Below, one piece after another: positions 52,092-60,228 of a stretch of 64,000 bases of DNA. Below the pieces are notes generated by a model, which was not told the DNA's origin, did no database searches, and worked only from the letters and a program-made list of their open reading frames with translations. The translations under genes were made by a program, and so were the position numbers. The DNA comes from JANYCO01 sp035535995 (GTDB lineage Bacteria > Bacteroidota > Bacteroidia > Cytophagales > Cytophagaceae), in assembly GCA_035535995.1 (NCBI GenBank), contig DATLOZ010000002.1, positions 184,301-248,300 of the forward strand. Reading direction: 5' to 3'. The stretch's first letter is position 1. Every line of letters starts with the position of its first letter.

Positions 52092-52599
52092 AATAGCGTA
52101 GTGTTAAAAGTTTTCAAAATAGTTTGTTGCCCTCTTCACAAATTCCTTCTAAAAATTTCCTTGCGATGAAATGATCTTCCGGTTCGGACTTCCGATCATT
52201 TCGTATACCAGGACGCTGAGTGCTGATCAAGTTTTTCTTTCCGGAATTGTATGGACATACTTTTCCAGGGGAAGCCCGAGGGGTTTCCTTAAAAGACTTT
52301 TTTACTAAACTTAAAGTGTTCTCTCTCTAGCCGTGCAGGTCTGGTTTCCGTTATCTTAAAATGTACCTGGGTCTCTACTTCCTGGTCTATTCGCTGATCT
52401 TTTGTCTTTGTGAAATGATTATGAGTTAGTTAACTACTTCACAGACATGTCGTTGCACAAATACTTCACAAGTATAAATGATTTTATTTAAAAACAATAA
52501 ACTTTTTGACATAATATTATCACAAAATTCACAAAATACCAAACTAACATTCATTTACTATTGACATTCAAATAGTTGAAGCATGATAGTTTTGTACCT
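52092..52599. other. Divergent intergenic region between the RHS gene and the Xre regulator
   Basis: About 500 bp without a gene. It contains a 9-bp stem GAAATGATC (52168-52176) / GATCATTTC (52194-52202) with a 17-bp loop rich in CCGG/TTCGG, a CACTTTAAGTTTAG-like stretch and the regulator promoter at 52561-52594. Being upstream of both the toxin operon and a divergent Xre-type gene, it is the natural place for operators. Confidence 0.5.
52561..52594 (+). promoter_or_regulatory. Bacteroidota-type promoter for the Xre-like gene, predicted leaderless
   Basis: TTG at 52561-52563 and TAGTTTTG at 52587-52594 (exact TAnnTTTG) with a 23-bp spacer. Transcription would start about 5 bases on, at or near the ATG at 52600. 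That fits a leaderless mRNA and supports the ATG over the upstream TTG in the same frame. Confidence 0.55.
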
Positions 52600-52956
52600 A
52601 TGGCGGTATTCATCGGAAATATTATTAAAGAGATCACGGAGCGGAGAGGGATGAGCAAAACAGAATTGGGAAGACGCTTAAACATGACCTCTACCAATAT
52701 TCATAAAATCTTCAAAAGGGAAAGTATAGACACAGGTCTTCTACACAAAATTTCCGAAGTATTAGAATATGATTTTTTCTCATACTACACGTTGGGGAAA
52801 AGCTACGAAGGCGCTACAGACGAGCCATCCATAGTGGCGGAGCGTGAGGCAGAGTACAAAAGATCGCTTCAGGAATGCCAGGAAAAAGTTAAGATGTTAG
52901 AAAAGATCAGCACCCTACAAGAAGAAAAAATTCAACGGTTAGAGAAATCGGAATAA
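52600..52956 (+). CDS. Xre-type helix-turn-helix regulator with coiled-coil tail
   Basis: 118 residues from the ATG at 52600. HTH region: IIKEITERRGMSKTELGRRLNMTSTNIHKIFKRESIDTGLLHKISEVLEYDFFSYYTLG, typical of the Xre/lambda-repressor-like fold with recognition helix around TSTNIHKIF. The C-terminal 50 residues form a heptad-rich coiled coil (AEREAEYKRSLQECQEKVKMLEKISTLQEEKIQRLEKS), likely for dimerisation. It is transcribed divergently from the RHS gene, so it is the natural candidate regulator of that locus, though targets are unproven. The gene is followed by a GATGCCAG-type repeat. Confidence 0.82.
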   Translation: MAVFIGNIIKEITERRGMSKTELGRRLNMTSTNIHKIFKRESIDTGLLHKISEVLEYDFFSYYTLGKSYEGATDEPSIVAEREAEYKRSLQECQEKVKMLEKISTLQEEKIQRLEKSE

Positions 52957-52965
52957 AATAAAAAA

Positions 52966-53037
52966 GATGCCAGACACCGATTTCGGATAGCCGATAATTC
53001 TTTTTTATCTGGCATCTCGGATCCGGTGTCTGGCATC
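52966..53037. repeat. GATACCAGATGCC-family inverted repeat (locus C2)
   Basis: Perfect 14-bp arms GATGCCAGACACCG (52966-52979) and CGGTGTCTGGCATC (53024-53037), with an additional ATCTGGCATCT module inside. It begins 9 bp after the regulator's stop. Confidence 0.7.
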
Positions 53038-53120
53038 CTAATAATTAAACAAGCAGTATCTATAATTTTATAACTGTTCTAAAATAGAATCACAATTGTG
53101 AATTATAGTTATCTATTTCG

Positions 53121-53708
53121 TTACTCTTTCAACACCATATCAATACACATTACAGCTGCCAAGATCAATTTTCTTAAATTCCCCGTTTTCGGCGCACTGT
53201 CGTTTATTGACAGAACATAATTGTCGGCAGTAGTGAAAAGTTCTTTGCCTAGACCTGCCCATTTTTTGGTAACGGTTGCATACTCTACCGTATCAGTGGC
53301 AAATTTGAAATCCCAACTTGTCCATTTTCCCTTCAGGGTACACAACACTTGTTCGTTGGCATCGAGTACATCAAACTTCCCTCCGATGGAGAAAAATTTC
53401 TGCTTGAATTTTCCGATCAGCATATTGTTGCCGTCGAATACTTCTACCGTAGAAACAAAGATCGATACGCCTCTTTTTACTCTTACGATCAATTCGCCAG
53501 AAGTAGTTTTTACTTCGATGTCAAAAGGCGTCATGCGTTTGTAGTCGGAGAATCTGAACAGCTTCGTGAAGAAGCCGAGATTTTCTTCACGGCAAGTCAT
53601 GAGGATTTCTTTCGTTTCCGGATTGAGAATGTCATAGCTATTCGAAGCTTTGAACATGCCTACATGCTCTTTCACAAAGAACACATTTTGATCTAGTACT
53701 GAGCTCAT
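53121..53708 (-). CDS. Phospholipid-scramblase-like / LURP-one-related protein
   Basis: 195 residues, beta-rich throughout, with the scramblase/LURP family course: NVFFVKEHVGMFKASNSYDIL, then a strand-turn series (DIEVKTTSGELIVRVKRGVSIFVSTVEVFDGNNMLIGKFKQKFF, DANEQVLCTLKGKWTSWDFKF) and a C-terminal helix (LRKLILAAVMCIDMVL) matching the membrane-proximal segment. The cysteine cluster of eukaryotic scramblases is absent, as in most bacterial relatives. Function in bacteria is unknown. Its leader shares TTTAACCTAACA with the 57991-58254 gene. Confidence 0.7.
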   Translation of the reverse strand: MSSVLDQNVFFVKEHVGMFKASNSYDILNPETKEILMTCREENLGFFTKLFRFSDYKRMTPFDIEVKTTSGELIVRVKRGVSIFVSTVEVFDGNNMLIGKFKQKFFSIGGKFDVLDANEQVLCTLKGKWTSWDFKFATDTVEYATVTKKWAGLGKELFTTADNYVLSINDSAPKTGNLRKLILAAVMCIDMVLKE

Positions 53709-53740
53709 TGTTTTTTTATGTTAGGTTAAAAGACTTTTTA

Positions 53741-53824
53741 AAGTTATGAATTTTGAGTTATGAGTTATGAATGAAATGCATGAATATTTATTTAAATAAT
53801 TCAACATTCATAACTCAAAATTTT
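53741..53824. repeat. TTATGA-family inverted repeat (locus A10)
   Basis: Perfect 14-bp core ATTTTGAGTTATGA (53750-53763) and TCATAACTCAAAAT (53808-53821), flanked by further TTATGA units. It lies between the scramblase-like gene and maeB. Confidence 0.65.
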
Positions 53825-53855
53825 CCCAAACGATTGACAAGACCTGCGGCCATTA

Positions 53856-56126
53856 TTATCGTTGCTTTAGTTGTGCTTCCACCACTGCGATCGCTACCAT
53901 GTTGACGATCTCTCGCACGGAGCTTCCCATCTGCAACACGTGTACGGGCTTACGCATCCCCATCAGGATCGGGCCGATGGCTTCGTTGCCGCCTACTTCC
54001 TGTAAGAGTTTGTAGGAAATATTACCGGAGGCCAGGCCAGGAAAGATGAGCGTGTTGGCGCCTTCTTCTGCCAATTCGCTGAAAGGATAATTTTCTTTTT
54101 GCAGTTCTTTGTTCACCGCAATATTGGCCTGCATCTCTCCTTCTATTTTCAGATCAGGATATTTTTTCTTTACCAACGATCTTACCAATGACATTTTATC
54201 CGGCACTTCTCCCTTGCTGGAACCGAAGTTGGAATAAGACATCAGCGCTACACGCGGCTCTGTATCGAAGAAACGGACCATATTCGCCGTAAGGCCAATG
54301 ATCTCTACCAATTCTTCGGCGTTCGGATTTACATTCACTGTAGTATCGGCAAAAAAGTAAGTTCCCTTTTTACTGATCAAAATATACATTCCCGCCACAC
54401 GGTTCACTCCTTCGGCCACGCCGATCACTTGCAGCGCGGGACGGATCGTAGTGGCATAATCGGTAGTAAGTCCAGAGATCAGTGCGTCGGCTTCGCCGGT
54501 TTCTACCATCATGGCGCCAAAATAATTTTTATCGCGCATTAATTTTCTTCCGTCTTCCACTTCAAGTCCTTTGCGATGGCGCTTCTGATAAAGGATCTCG
54601 CCGTATTCAATTCTTTTTTCACGTGCTACATATGGCTCTATGATCTGTACGTTTCCAAGGGCGTCCAGCCCATGCTCTTTTATAATGGCTTGGATCTTTG
54701 CTTCATTTCCCAATAAGATAGGTGTGGCAATTCCTTCGTCTACCAGGATCTGCGCGGCTTTCAGGATCTTGTAATGTTCCGCTTCCGCGAATACCACACG
54801 TTTCGGATTTTGTTTGGCACGGCCAATGACGCGCGACATAAGTCGTTGATCGATTCCAAGTCGTTGTTGTAATTCAAGCGAATAAGCATCCCAATCGTAG
54901 ATCGGTTTTTTTGCTACGCCGGATTCCATGGCAGCCTTGGCAATAGCAGGCGACAGCGTGGTGATCAATCTTGGGTCAAGTGGTTTTGGAATTAAATAAT
55001 CTTTTCCAAAAGAGATCGTATCATCGCCATAAGCTTTGTTGACGATATCGGGTACAGGTTCTTTCGTAAGCTCGGCAAGCGCGCGTACAGCGGCCAGTTT
55101 CATCGCTTCGTTGATCTCGGTAGCTCTTACATCCAATGCGCCGCGGAAGATGTAAGGGAAACCAAGTACATTGTTTACCTGGTTGGGATGATCCGAACGG
55201 CCTGTAGCCATGATGATATCAGGCCTTGCAGCGATGGCAAGCTCGTAAGAAATTTCCGGTACCGGGTTGGCCAGTGCAAATACGATCGGGTCGCCAGCCA
55301 TGCTTTTGATCATGTCCTGGTTTACCAGATTGCCTGCAGAAAGCCCGATGAACACATCAGCATCTTTCAGAGCATCGCTAAGATCCTGGATCGGACGGTC
55401 GGTGGCGAATTCCATCTGCACCGGATCGAGGTCTGTACGGCCTTTATGGAGTGGACCGTTTTTATCGAGCATTACAATATTTTCTTTTTTCGCGCCTAAC
55501 AGGCAATACATGCGTGTGCAGGAAACTGCTGCCGCCCCCGCGCCGCTGATCACGAATTTCACTTTGTCAATTTGTTTGCCTGCCAATTCCAAGGCATTCA
55601 GCAAAGCTGCGCCGGAAATGATCGCCGTGCCGTGCTGGTCATCGTGCATTACAGGAATATTCATTTGCTTGCGCAATTCCTGTTCGATTTTAAAACATTC
55701 CGGGGCTTTAATATCTTCAAGATTCACCCCGCCAAACGTAGGCTCCAGTGATTTTACAATTTTTATGAATTGATCCGGATCCTGGCAATCGATCTCGATG
55801 TCGAATACATCAATGCCGGCGAATTTTTTAAACAATACACCTTTTCCTTCCATCACCGGCTTGGAAGCTTCCGGGCCTATGTTGCCCAAGCCCAATACAG
55901 CCGTGCCGTTGGAGATCACCGCTACGAGGTTTCCTTTGGCGGTGTATTTGTAAACTTCTTCTTTGTTTTTCTCAATTTCCTTGCAAGGCTCTGCTACACC
56001 CGGAGAATAGGCCAGCGCAAGGTCGAGCTGGGAGCTGAGCATTTTGGTAGGTACCACTTCAATTTTTCCGGGCTGGCCCTGGCTGTGGTAATTGAGGGCG
56101 TCTTCTCTGCGTATATCGATGGGCAT
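53856..56126 (-). CDS. maeB: NADP-dependent malic enzyme with phosphotransacetylase-like domain
   Basis: 756 residues, the standard two-domain MaeB. The malic enzyme part (1 to about 420) has AYSPGVAEPC, Tyr/Lys catalytic region KYTAKGNLVAVISNGTAVLGLGNIG, HDDQHGTA and the nucleotide site ISGAGAAAVSCTRM near 195. The phosphotransacetylase-like C-terminus (about 430-756) has VVFAEAEHYKILKAAQILVDEG and SSKGEVPDKMSLVR. The enzyme decarboxylates malate to pyruvate with NADP+, supplying NADPH. The PTA part is typically regulatory, responding to acetyl-CoA. Monocistronic. Confidence 0.95.
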   Translation of the reverse strand: MPIDIRREDALNYHSQGQPGKIEVVPTKMLSSQLDLALAYSPGVAEPCKEIEKNKEEVYKYTAKGNLVAVISNGTAVLGLGNIGPEASKPVMEGKGVLFKKFAGIDVFDIEIDCQDPDQFIKIVKSLEPTFGGVNLEDIKAPECFKIEQELRKQMNIPVMHDDQHGTAIISGAALLNALELAGKQIDKVKFVISGAGAAAVSCTRMYCLLGAKKENIVMLDKNGPLHKGRTDLDPVQMEFATDRPIQDLSDALKDADVFIGLSAGNLVNQDMIKSMAGDPIVFALANPVPEISYELAIAARPDIIMATGRSDHPNQVNNVLGFPYIFRGALDVRATEINEAMKLAAVRALAELTKEPVPDIVNKAYGDDTISFGKDYLIPKPLDPRLITTLSPAIAKAAMESGVAKKPIYDWDAYSLELQQRLGIDQRLMSRVIGRAKQNPKRVVFAEAEHYKILKAAQILVDEGIATPILLGNEAKIQAIIKEHGLDALGNVQIIEPYVAREKRIEYGEILYQKRHRKGLEVEDGRKLMRDKNYFGAMMVETGEADALISGLTTDYATTIRPALQVIGVAEGVNRVAGMYILISKKGTYFFADTTVNVNPNAEELVEIIGLTANMVRFFDTEPRVALMSYSNFGSSKGEVPDKMSLVRSLVKKKYPDLKIEGEMQANIAVNKELQKENYPFSELAEEGANTLIFPGLASGNISYKLLQEVGGNEAIGPILMGMRKPVHVLQMGSSVREIVNMVAIAVVEAQLKQR

Positions 56127-56157
56127 GGAGAATATTTTTTTTGAATATAGAAATTTG

Positions 56158-56850
56158 TTACAAACTGGCGGAGCGCATTCTTGACTCTTTAGTAGCTTTT
56201 ACAGAAGGAGGTCTGAACGCGATATTAGTACCCCATGAAATATAAAACAGGTGGCTAGATCTTCCGTAATCCGGGATTACTGTACCATCGGGCAGCGTAA
56301 GGCCACCGGCTTGATAATGCAGGAAATCGTTTAGAAAATATTTGACCGTGATCACCTGGTTTTGCATAAAACGTGCCGTGAGAAAAACTGCAGGATTGAG
56401 CAGGTTTACTTTATCAGAAAACCATTCGTTCTCTTTGATCTTTGTATGTCCGTAAATAAATTTTTGTTTGTACTGTGCCATCAGGTCCAGTTCTCCGCCA
56501 ACAGCTATATAGTTTTGATTGCTCATGCTTCCAAACTTTAGCGCCAGTGGGATACTGAGCGCATAAGCCCGCTGTTTTATATTGATGAGGTGATATTCGA
56601 AATGATTGATGAGGCCAATGTTTTTTATTCCAAAGCCGCTATACATACCTACTGATTTTCCAAAATTATAATGCAGTTGTAATTCATAATTGAGAAACCC
56701 TGAAAACCGGAGTACAGGACTTGAAGGAACGCTGGTCTTATTCATTTGCGCCAGCGAAAAAATAAAATCGTTTTGCCCGGCCCAGTAAGCACGCTGTGCG
56801 CGAACGGACAAGCTGATCAGGCAGAAAAAGGTTAGCAGAAAAATTCTCAT
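56158..56850 (-). CDS. Predicted outer-membrane beta-barrel protein
   Basis: 230 residues. Signal peptide 1-18 (LISLSVRAQ), then alternating beta strands with aromatic caps: YWAGQNDFIFSLAQM, RFSGFLNYELQLHYNFGKSVGMYSGFGIKNIGL, LIPLALKFGS-type turns and HLFYISWGTNIAF. The usual terminal aromatic residue is replaced by a basic tail (SVKATKESRMRSASL), which is unusual for a BAM substrate. It is 31 bp downstream of the maeB start on the same strand but not in the same transcription unit order, so likely independent. Function unknown. Confidence 0.6.
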   Translation of the reverse strand: MRIFLLTFFCLISLSVRAQRAYWAGQNDFIFSLAQMNKTSVPSSPVLRFSGFLNYELQLHYNFGKSVGMYSGFGIKNIGLINHFEYHLINIKQRAYALSIPLALKFGSMSNQNYIAVGGELDLMAQYKQKFIYGHTKIKENEWFSDKVNLLNPAVFLTARFMQNQVITVKYFLNDFLHYQAGGLTLPDGTVIPDYGRSSHLFYISWGTNIAFRPPSVKATKESRMRSASL

Positions 56851-56991
56851 TGTATATTTTAGTATAAATTTTGTCAGATTAAGATAATGAATCCGGGGGA
56901 TTTTTTATTACTGGATTCTGATTTTCTTTTAGTGCTTTTTTTTAGTAGTGATACGACTTTATCTCGTGGCACTGCTATCCGGCAATGTAGT

Positions 56992-57699
56992 TTATTTAGC
57001 CTCCGGGAATTTAGGACTTTTTAATTGATGTAAAATGTCAGCCATAAAATCCATTTGGATCTGTTGGATCTCCAGCAATTTTTGATTTTGATGAAGGATC
57101 ATATGATCGATCTTTTCGTGTAGCAGACGAATTTCCAGCTCGGCTTTCAGGTTTACTTTGAAATCATTTTCCGAACGCTTTCGGTCTTTTTCTTCTTTCC
57201 TGTTTTGGCTCATCATGATGATCGGCGCTTGTATAGCAGCAATGCAGGAGAGAATGAGATTGAGTAAAATGAAAGGATAAGGATCAAAACTTTTGCTGCC
57301 TAGCGCCCACAAATTGAGCAACACCCAGACGATGATAAAACCGAAAAAGGAACCAATGAATGTCCAGCTTCCACCAAAGCCTGCGATCTTATCCGCCAGG
57401 TGCTGGCTTGGAGTAAGTGTTTCTTCGAGGTCACTTTCGATGTTGGAAGAAAGCAGCTCATCATTTGCAATACTGTAGATCACTTCCTTCTCCATACGGT
57501 CTATCTCGCCATATTCTTCTTTGACGATCGACTCAAGGTATTTCTGACGGTATTGGTTCAGCGTTTCATTGTTGATCTTAGATTCGGTATCAAAATCCGG
57601 ATAGTCTTTCCGGATAAGATCCAGCAAAGGCTTCCGGATCGCGTCGCCGGAGGTGAGCTCTTCTTCTTTGTAATTTTTACCGGTTACGTTGCAGATCAT
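56992..57699 (-). CDS. DUF1003-domain membrane protein
   Basis: 235 residues. Soluble N-terminal part (MICNVTGKNYKEEELTSGDAIR), followed by the DUF1003 core: ADKIAGFGGSWTFIGSFFGFIIVWVLLNLW and PFILLNLILSCIAAIQAPIIMMSQNR, two transmembrane helices with the characteristic loop, then a charged cytoplasmic coiled coil (KEEKDRKRSENDFKVNLKAELEIRLLHEKIDHMI). The family function is unknown; members appear in envelope contexts. Length and topology are normal. Confidence 0.85.
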   Translation of the reverse strand: MICNVTGKNYKEEELTSGDAIRKPLLDLIRKDYPDFDTESKINNETLNQYRQKYLESIVKEEYGEIDRMEKEVIYSIANDELLSSNIESDLEETLTPSQHLADKIAGFGGSWTFIGSFFGFIIVWVLLNLWALGSKSFDPYPFILLNLILSCIAAIQAPIIMMSQNRKEEKDRKRSENDFKVNLKAELEIRLLHEKIDHMILHQNQKLLEIQQIQMDFMADILHQLKSPKFPEAK

Positions 57700-57737
57700 T
57701 TTTTGAAGGGATTAGATAGTATTAGTAAAGATAGTAA

Positions 57738-57937
57738 TTCTGAACCTTGATTCTCAGGATTAAAAGATTTACATAATTTTGATGTGGAGGATTTATTTTT
57801 CTTTGTCATTCAGTAGGAAACTTGTGCAGACCTTGCACTGCACAAGTTTCCTACTGAATGACAATACCTATATAGATCAACAAACTTTCAAATTCTCAAA
57901 TCCTGCAAATCAAAATTATGAGAATCAAGGTTCAGAA
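57738..57937. repeat. CTGAACCTTGATT-family composite palindrome (locus D2)
   Basis: Outer perfect 19-bp arms TTCTGAACCTTGATTCTCA (57738-57756) and its complement (57919-57937). Inside is a perfect 25-bp stem: GTCATTCAGTAGGAAACTTG and five more bases at 57805-57829, complement 57838-57862, loop of 8. Total about 200 bp, non-coding. It shares its end with the half copy at 35169-35230 (locus D1). Confidence 0.75.
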
Positions 57938-57938
57938 A

Positions 57939-57969
57939 AAAAGCCAAGTTCCGATGGAATTTGGCTTTT
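57939..57969 (-). terminator. Rho-independent terminator of the 87-residue gene
   Basis: AAAAGCCAA (57939-57947) pairs with TTGGCTTTT (57961-57969), with TTCC/GGAA extending the stem inside, and a T-run on the minus strand. 22 bp past the stop. Confidence 0.85.
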
Positions 57970-57990
57970 AACTTTTCAATAGATCCTCTC

Positions 57991-58254
57991 TTAGAATAAT
58001 TTCTTAAATGAATCTTTCAGATCATCCAATTTTTCTTCGGCAGAACCTTTAAGGTCTTGGAATTTATCCGCGGATAATTCTTTTATGATGCTGGCTACAT
58101 CAAGCTGTTTGCCTGTAAGGATAGCTTCCAGCTGCCCTCCCAGTGAAGTAGGCATTTTATCTTTTAGTACGCTCAGTACAACAGTTAGCGCTGCTTTTGA
58201 CTGATCTGCAGAGAATCCCGATCTCTCAGAAATTGTTTTGATTAGATCTTCCAT
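57991..58254 (-). CDS. Small acidic helical protein (87 residues)
   Basis: 87 residues, no signal peptide. Helical and acidic: MEDLIKTISERSGFSADQSK, then the pattern VLSVLKDKMPTSLGGQLEAILTGKQ and a Lys/Asp-rich end (LKGSAEEKLDDLKDSFKKLF). The first half resembles DUF2267/DUF937-like small proteins, where helical pairs form a compact fold, but I cannot assign it. Strong terminator downstream. The leader contains TTAAACCTAACA, shared with the scramblase-like gene at 53121-53708. Confidence 0.65.
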   Translation of the reverse strand: MEDLIKTISERSGFSADQSKAALTVVLSVLKDKMPTSLGGQLEAILTGKQLDVASIIKELSADKFQDLKGSAEEKLDDLKDSFKKLF

Positions 58255-58381
58255 GTTCTTTGTGTGTTAGGTTTAACGTGTATGGAAGGTAGTTCTTTTT
58301 TATCAGAATGTACAGGATTTACAGAATAAAAAAATGATACTACCGCTGAAGGCACATCCTATGCGGCCTGCGGCACAGTGG

Positions 58382-58404
58382 TGCCACGATTCGGAGTCGT
58401 GGCA
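58382..58404. repeat. Hairpin TGCCACGA/TCGTGGCA after the MoxR gene
   Basis: 8-bp perfect stem 58382-58389 / 58397-58404 with loop TTCGGAG, extended by GTG/CAC outside one mismatch. It sits 12 bp past the MoxR stop on the minus strand. No T-run, so terminator function is uncertain. Confidence 0.5.
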
Positions 58405-58415
58405 GCACTAGTCTG

Positions 58416-59408
58416 TTAAAGCTTGTTAATATTCACCCTGCGGAGAATGCTGTCGATCACCTGTCTTGTAGTAATGCCTTCAGCTTCGGCCTCATAGTTG
58501 AGCAGGATCCGGTGGCCCAGGATGTCGTGTGCTACGTCTTTGATATCTTCGGGAAGTACATAATCTCTTTCACTGAAAAACGCAATTGCTTTAGCAGCCA
58601 GGTTCAGGTTAATCGTAGCGCGGGTAGAAGCGCCGTACTGCACATAGCGGGCCTCGTCGTTCAGGCCATAGTCGCGGGGTTTGCGGGTAGCAAAAACTAA
58701 TTCTATAATATACCGCTCCAGCGATTCGGTGATCGTTACTTTGTTGATCTCGTCGCGGATGGCGAAAATGTCTTGTTTGGTAAGCACGGTACGCACATCC
58801 TGACGGTAATTCATGTTCGACATGCGGCGCATCACTTCCAGCTCTGATTCTTTATCCAGGTAATCCGGATATACTTTCATCATGAAGCGGTCTACCTGTG
58901 CTTCTGGGAGCGGGTAAGTACCTTCCTGTTCGATCGGGTTTTGTGTAGCTAATACCAGAAAAGGTTTATCAAGCATATAGGTGGCTTCGCCAATGGTGAC
59001 CTGTCTTTCCTGCATACACTCCAGCAAGGCCGATTGCACCTTGGCTGGCGAGCGGTTGATCTCATCAGCCAGGATCAAGTTGGCGAAGATCGGACCTTTC
59101 TTCACTTCAAATTCACTCTTCTGCTGATTGTAGATCATAGTACCGATGATATCAGCAGGCAATAGGTCGGGCGTGAATTGGATGCGGTGAAAATCGAGTG
59201 CGAGCGCTTTGGCGAGTGTTTTAATGGTAAGCGTCTTAGCCAATCCTGGCACGCCTTCCAGAAGGATATGACCGTTCGTAAAAAGTCCCACCAACAAACG
59301 ATTGATCATATACTGCTGGCCTACTACTATCTTTCCTGTTTCGGATACTACTTCCTTTATTTTTTTCTGAAATTCCTGTACCTGATCTTTCGTTAACTGC
59401 TCTTCCAT
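58416..59408 (-). CDS. MoxR-family AAA+ ATPase
   Basis: 330 residues from the ATG at 59408 (a GTG five codons earlier is less likely). Walker A GVPGLAKT, Walker B with LILADEINRSPAKVQSALLECMQE, sensor I LVLATQNPIEQEGTYPLPEAQVDRFM. MoxR ATPases act as chaperones maturing metal or envelope complexes, usually beside VWA-domain genes. No such genes follow here, so this member is isolated. A hairpin TGCCACGA/TCGTGGCA at 58382-58404 lies just past the stop. Family assignment is firm, client unknown. Confidence 0.88.
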   Translation of the reverse strand: MEEQLTKDQVQEFQKKIKEVVSETGKIVVGQQYMINRLLVGLFTNGHILLEGVPGLAKTLTIKTLAKALALDFHRIQFTPDLLPADIIGTMIYNQQKSEFEVKKGPIFANLILADEINRSPAKVQSALLECMQERQVTIGEATYMLDKPFLVLATQNPIEQEGTYPLPEAQVDRFMMKVYPDYLDKESELEVMRRMSNMNYRQDVRTVLTKQDIFAIRDEINKVTITESLERYIIELVFATRKPRDYGLNDEARYVQYGASTRATINLNLAAKAIAFFSERDYVLPEDIKDVAHDILGHRILLNYEAEAEGITTRQVIDSILRRVNINKL

Positions 59409-59491
59409 TTGGATTCTTTGCACTGATTTATTGTAAAAATAACAAAAATAACCAGGATTTGCAGGAATAAAGAATTAACAAGATTGAAAAG

Positions 59492-59518
59492 AAAGATGCC
59501 AGATACCGGATGCCTGAT
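59492..59518. repeat. GATACCAGATGCC-family fragment (locus C3)
   Basis: GATGCCAGATACCGGATGCC without a visible partner arm, in the 155-bp gap before the DUF486 gene. The surrounding CAGGATTTGCAGGAATAAAG and TTAATCCTGTTTCAG pieces are weakly complementary and suggest a decayed palindrome. Confidence 0.45.
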
Positions 59519-59579
59519 GAGAACAAATTTCATTTCAAGAACAATCACGTTCATTCTTTAATCCTGTTTCAGACAATTT

Positions 59580-59954
59580 TTACCATTTCTTAAATACAAA
59601 AAAAACGGCTAACAATAGAAACACAAAACCTACAAGGTAATTCCATTGCAGCTTGTCTGTTTTAAAAACATAAACCGCAAAAACCGTAAACACCGAAAGC
59701 GATATTATTTCCTGGATCATTTTTAATTGAAAGAGATTAAACGGGCCACCATTGCTCTCGTGGCCTACGCGGTTGGCAGGTACCTGGAAGATGTATTCGA
59801 AAAATGCAAGTCCCCAGGAAACAAGGATCACACCAATCAACCCCAAACCGCTGAGCCAGCTGATCTTTTTGAATTGCAGATGCCCATACCAGGCAAGGGT
59901 CATGAAGATATTGGAAAGAATGAGAAGGCAAATGCTGAGTAATCCTTGAGGCAT
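59580..59954 (-). CDS. DMT-family small membrane protein (DUF486)
   Basis: 124 residues, four predicted helices. The DUF486 signature is clear: LSICLLILSNIFMTLAWYGHL, SWGLAFFEYIFQVPANRVGHESNGG and FNLFQLKMIQEIISLSVFTVFAVY. Members are small DMT-type proteins of unknown substrate. Length matches the family. Isolated gene. Confidence 0.88.
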   Translation of the reverse strand: MPQGLLSICLLILSNIFMTLAWYGHLQFKKISWLSGLGLIGVILVSWGLAFFEYIFQVPANRVGHESNGGPFNLFQLKMIQEIISLSVFTVFAVYVFKTDKLQWNYLVGFVFLLLAVFFVFKKW

Positions 59955-59960
59955 ACTAAT

Positions 59961-59997
59961 TTAAATTATGAATGTTGACTTATGAATTATGAATTAA
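59961..59997. repeat. TTATGA-family arm (locus A11)
   Basis: AAATTATGAATGTTGACTTA and TATGAATTATGAATT units immediately upstream of the DUF486 start, no matching arm found close by. Confidence 0.5.
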
Positions 59998-60062
59998 AGA
60001 TAACTAAAAATTTTATCCGGAATTTGGAATCCGGAACCTGGAATCTTGTCTAAAAATTTGGC

Positions 60063-60106
60063 AAAAAAAAGATGTCTGCGGATGAAGGGTAGATCCGACA
60101 GACATC
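60063..60106 (-). terminator. Rho-independent terminator region for the PepSY-like gene
   Basis: GATGTCTG-CGGAT (60071-60083) pairs with ATCCG-A-CAGACATC (60093-60106), followed on the minus strand by a T8 run. It lies about 120 bp past the stop of the gene at 60229. Confidence 0.7.
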
Positions 60107-60167
60107 AAGCAAGTAATTGATGACAACTACTTCTATATTATCAACCTTAAACCTCAAGTAAAATCAA

Positions 60168-60196
60168 GGCCGGCAGCCCGCCAAAGCTGCCAGGCC
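60168..60196. repeat. GC-rich hairpin after the PepSY-like gene
   Basis: GGCCGGCAGC (60168-60177) with GCTGCC-A-GGCC (60186-60196), a stable GC stem with one bulge. Located between the gene and its terminator; similar in spirit to the GC-rich hairpin at 42694-42769. Confidence 0.5.
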
Positions 60197-60228
60197 CATC
60201 ACTTAACCAAACAACAGAATTAAATTCT

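Noticed and set aside
57779..57982. 67-codon plus-strand frame across the composite palindrome
   Set aside because: Encoded by both stem arms and a terminator; no independent support.
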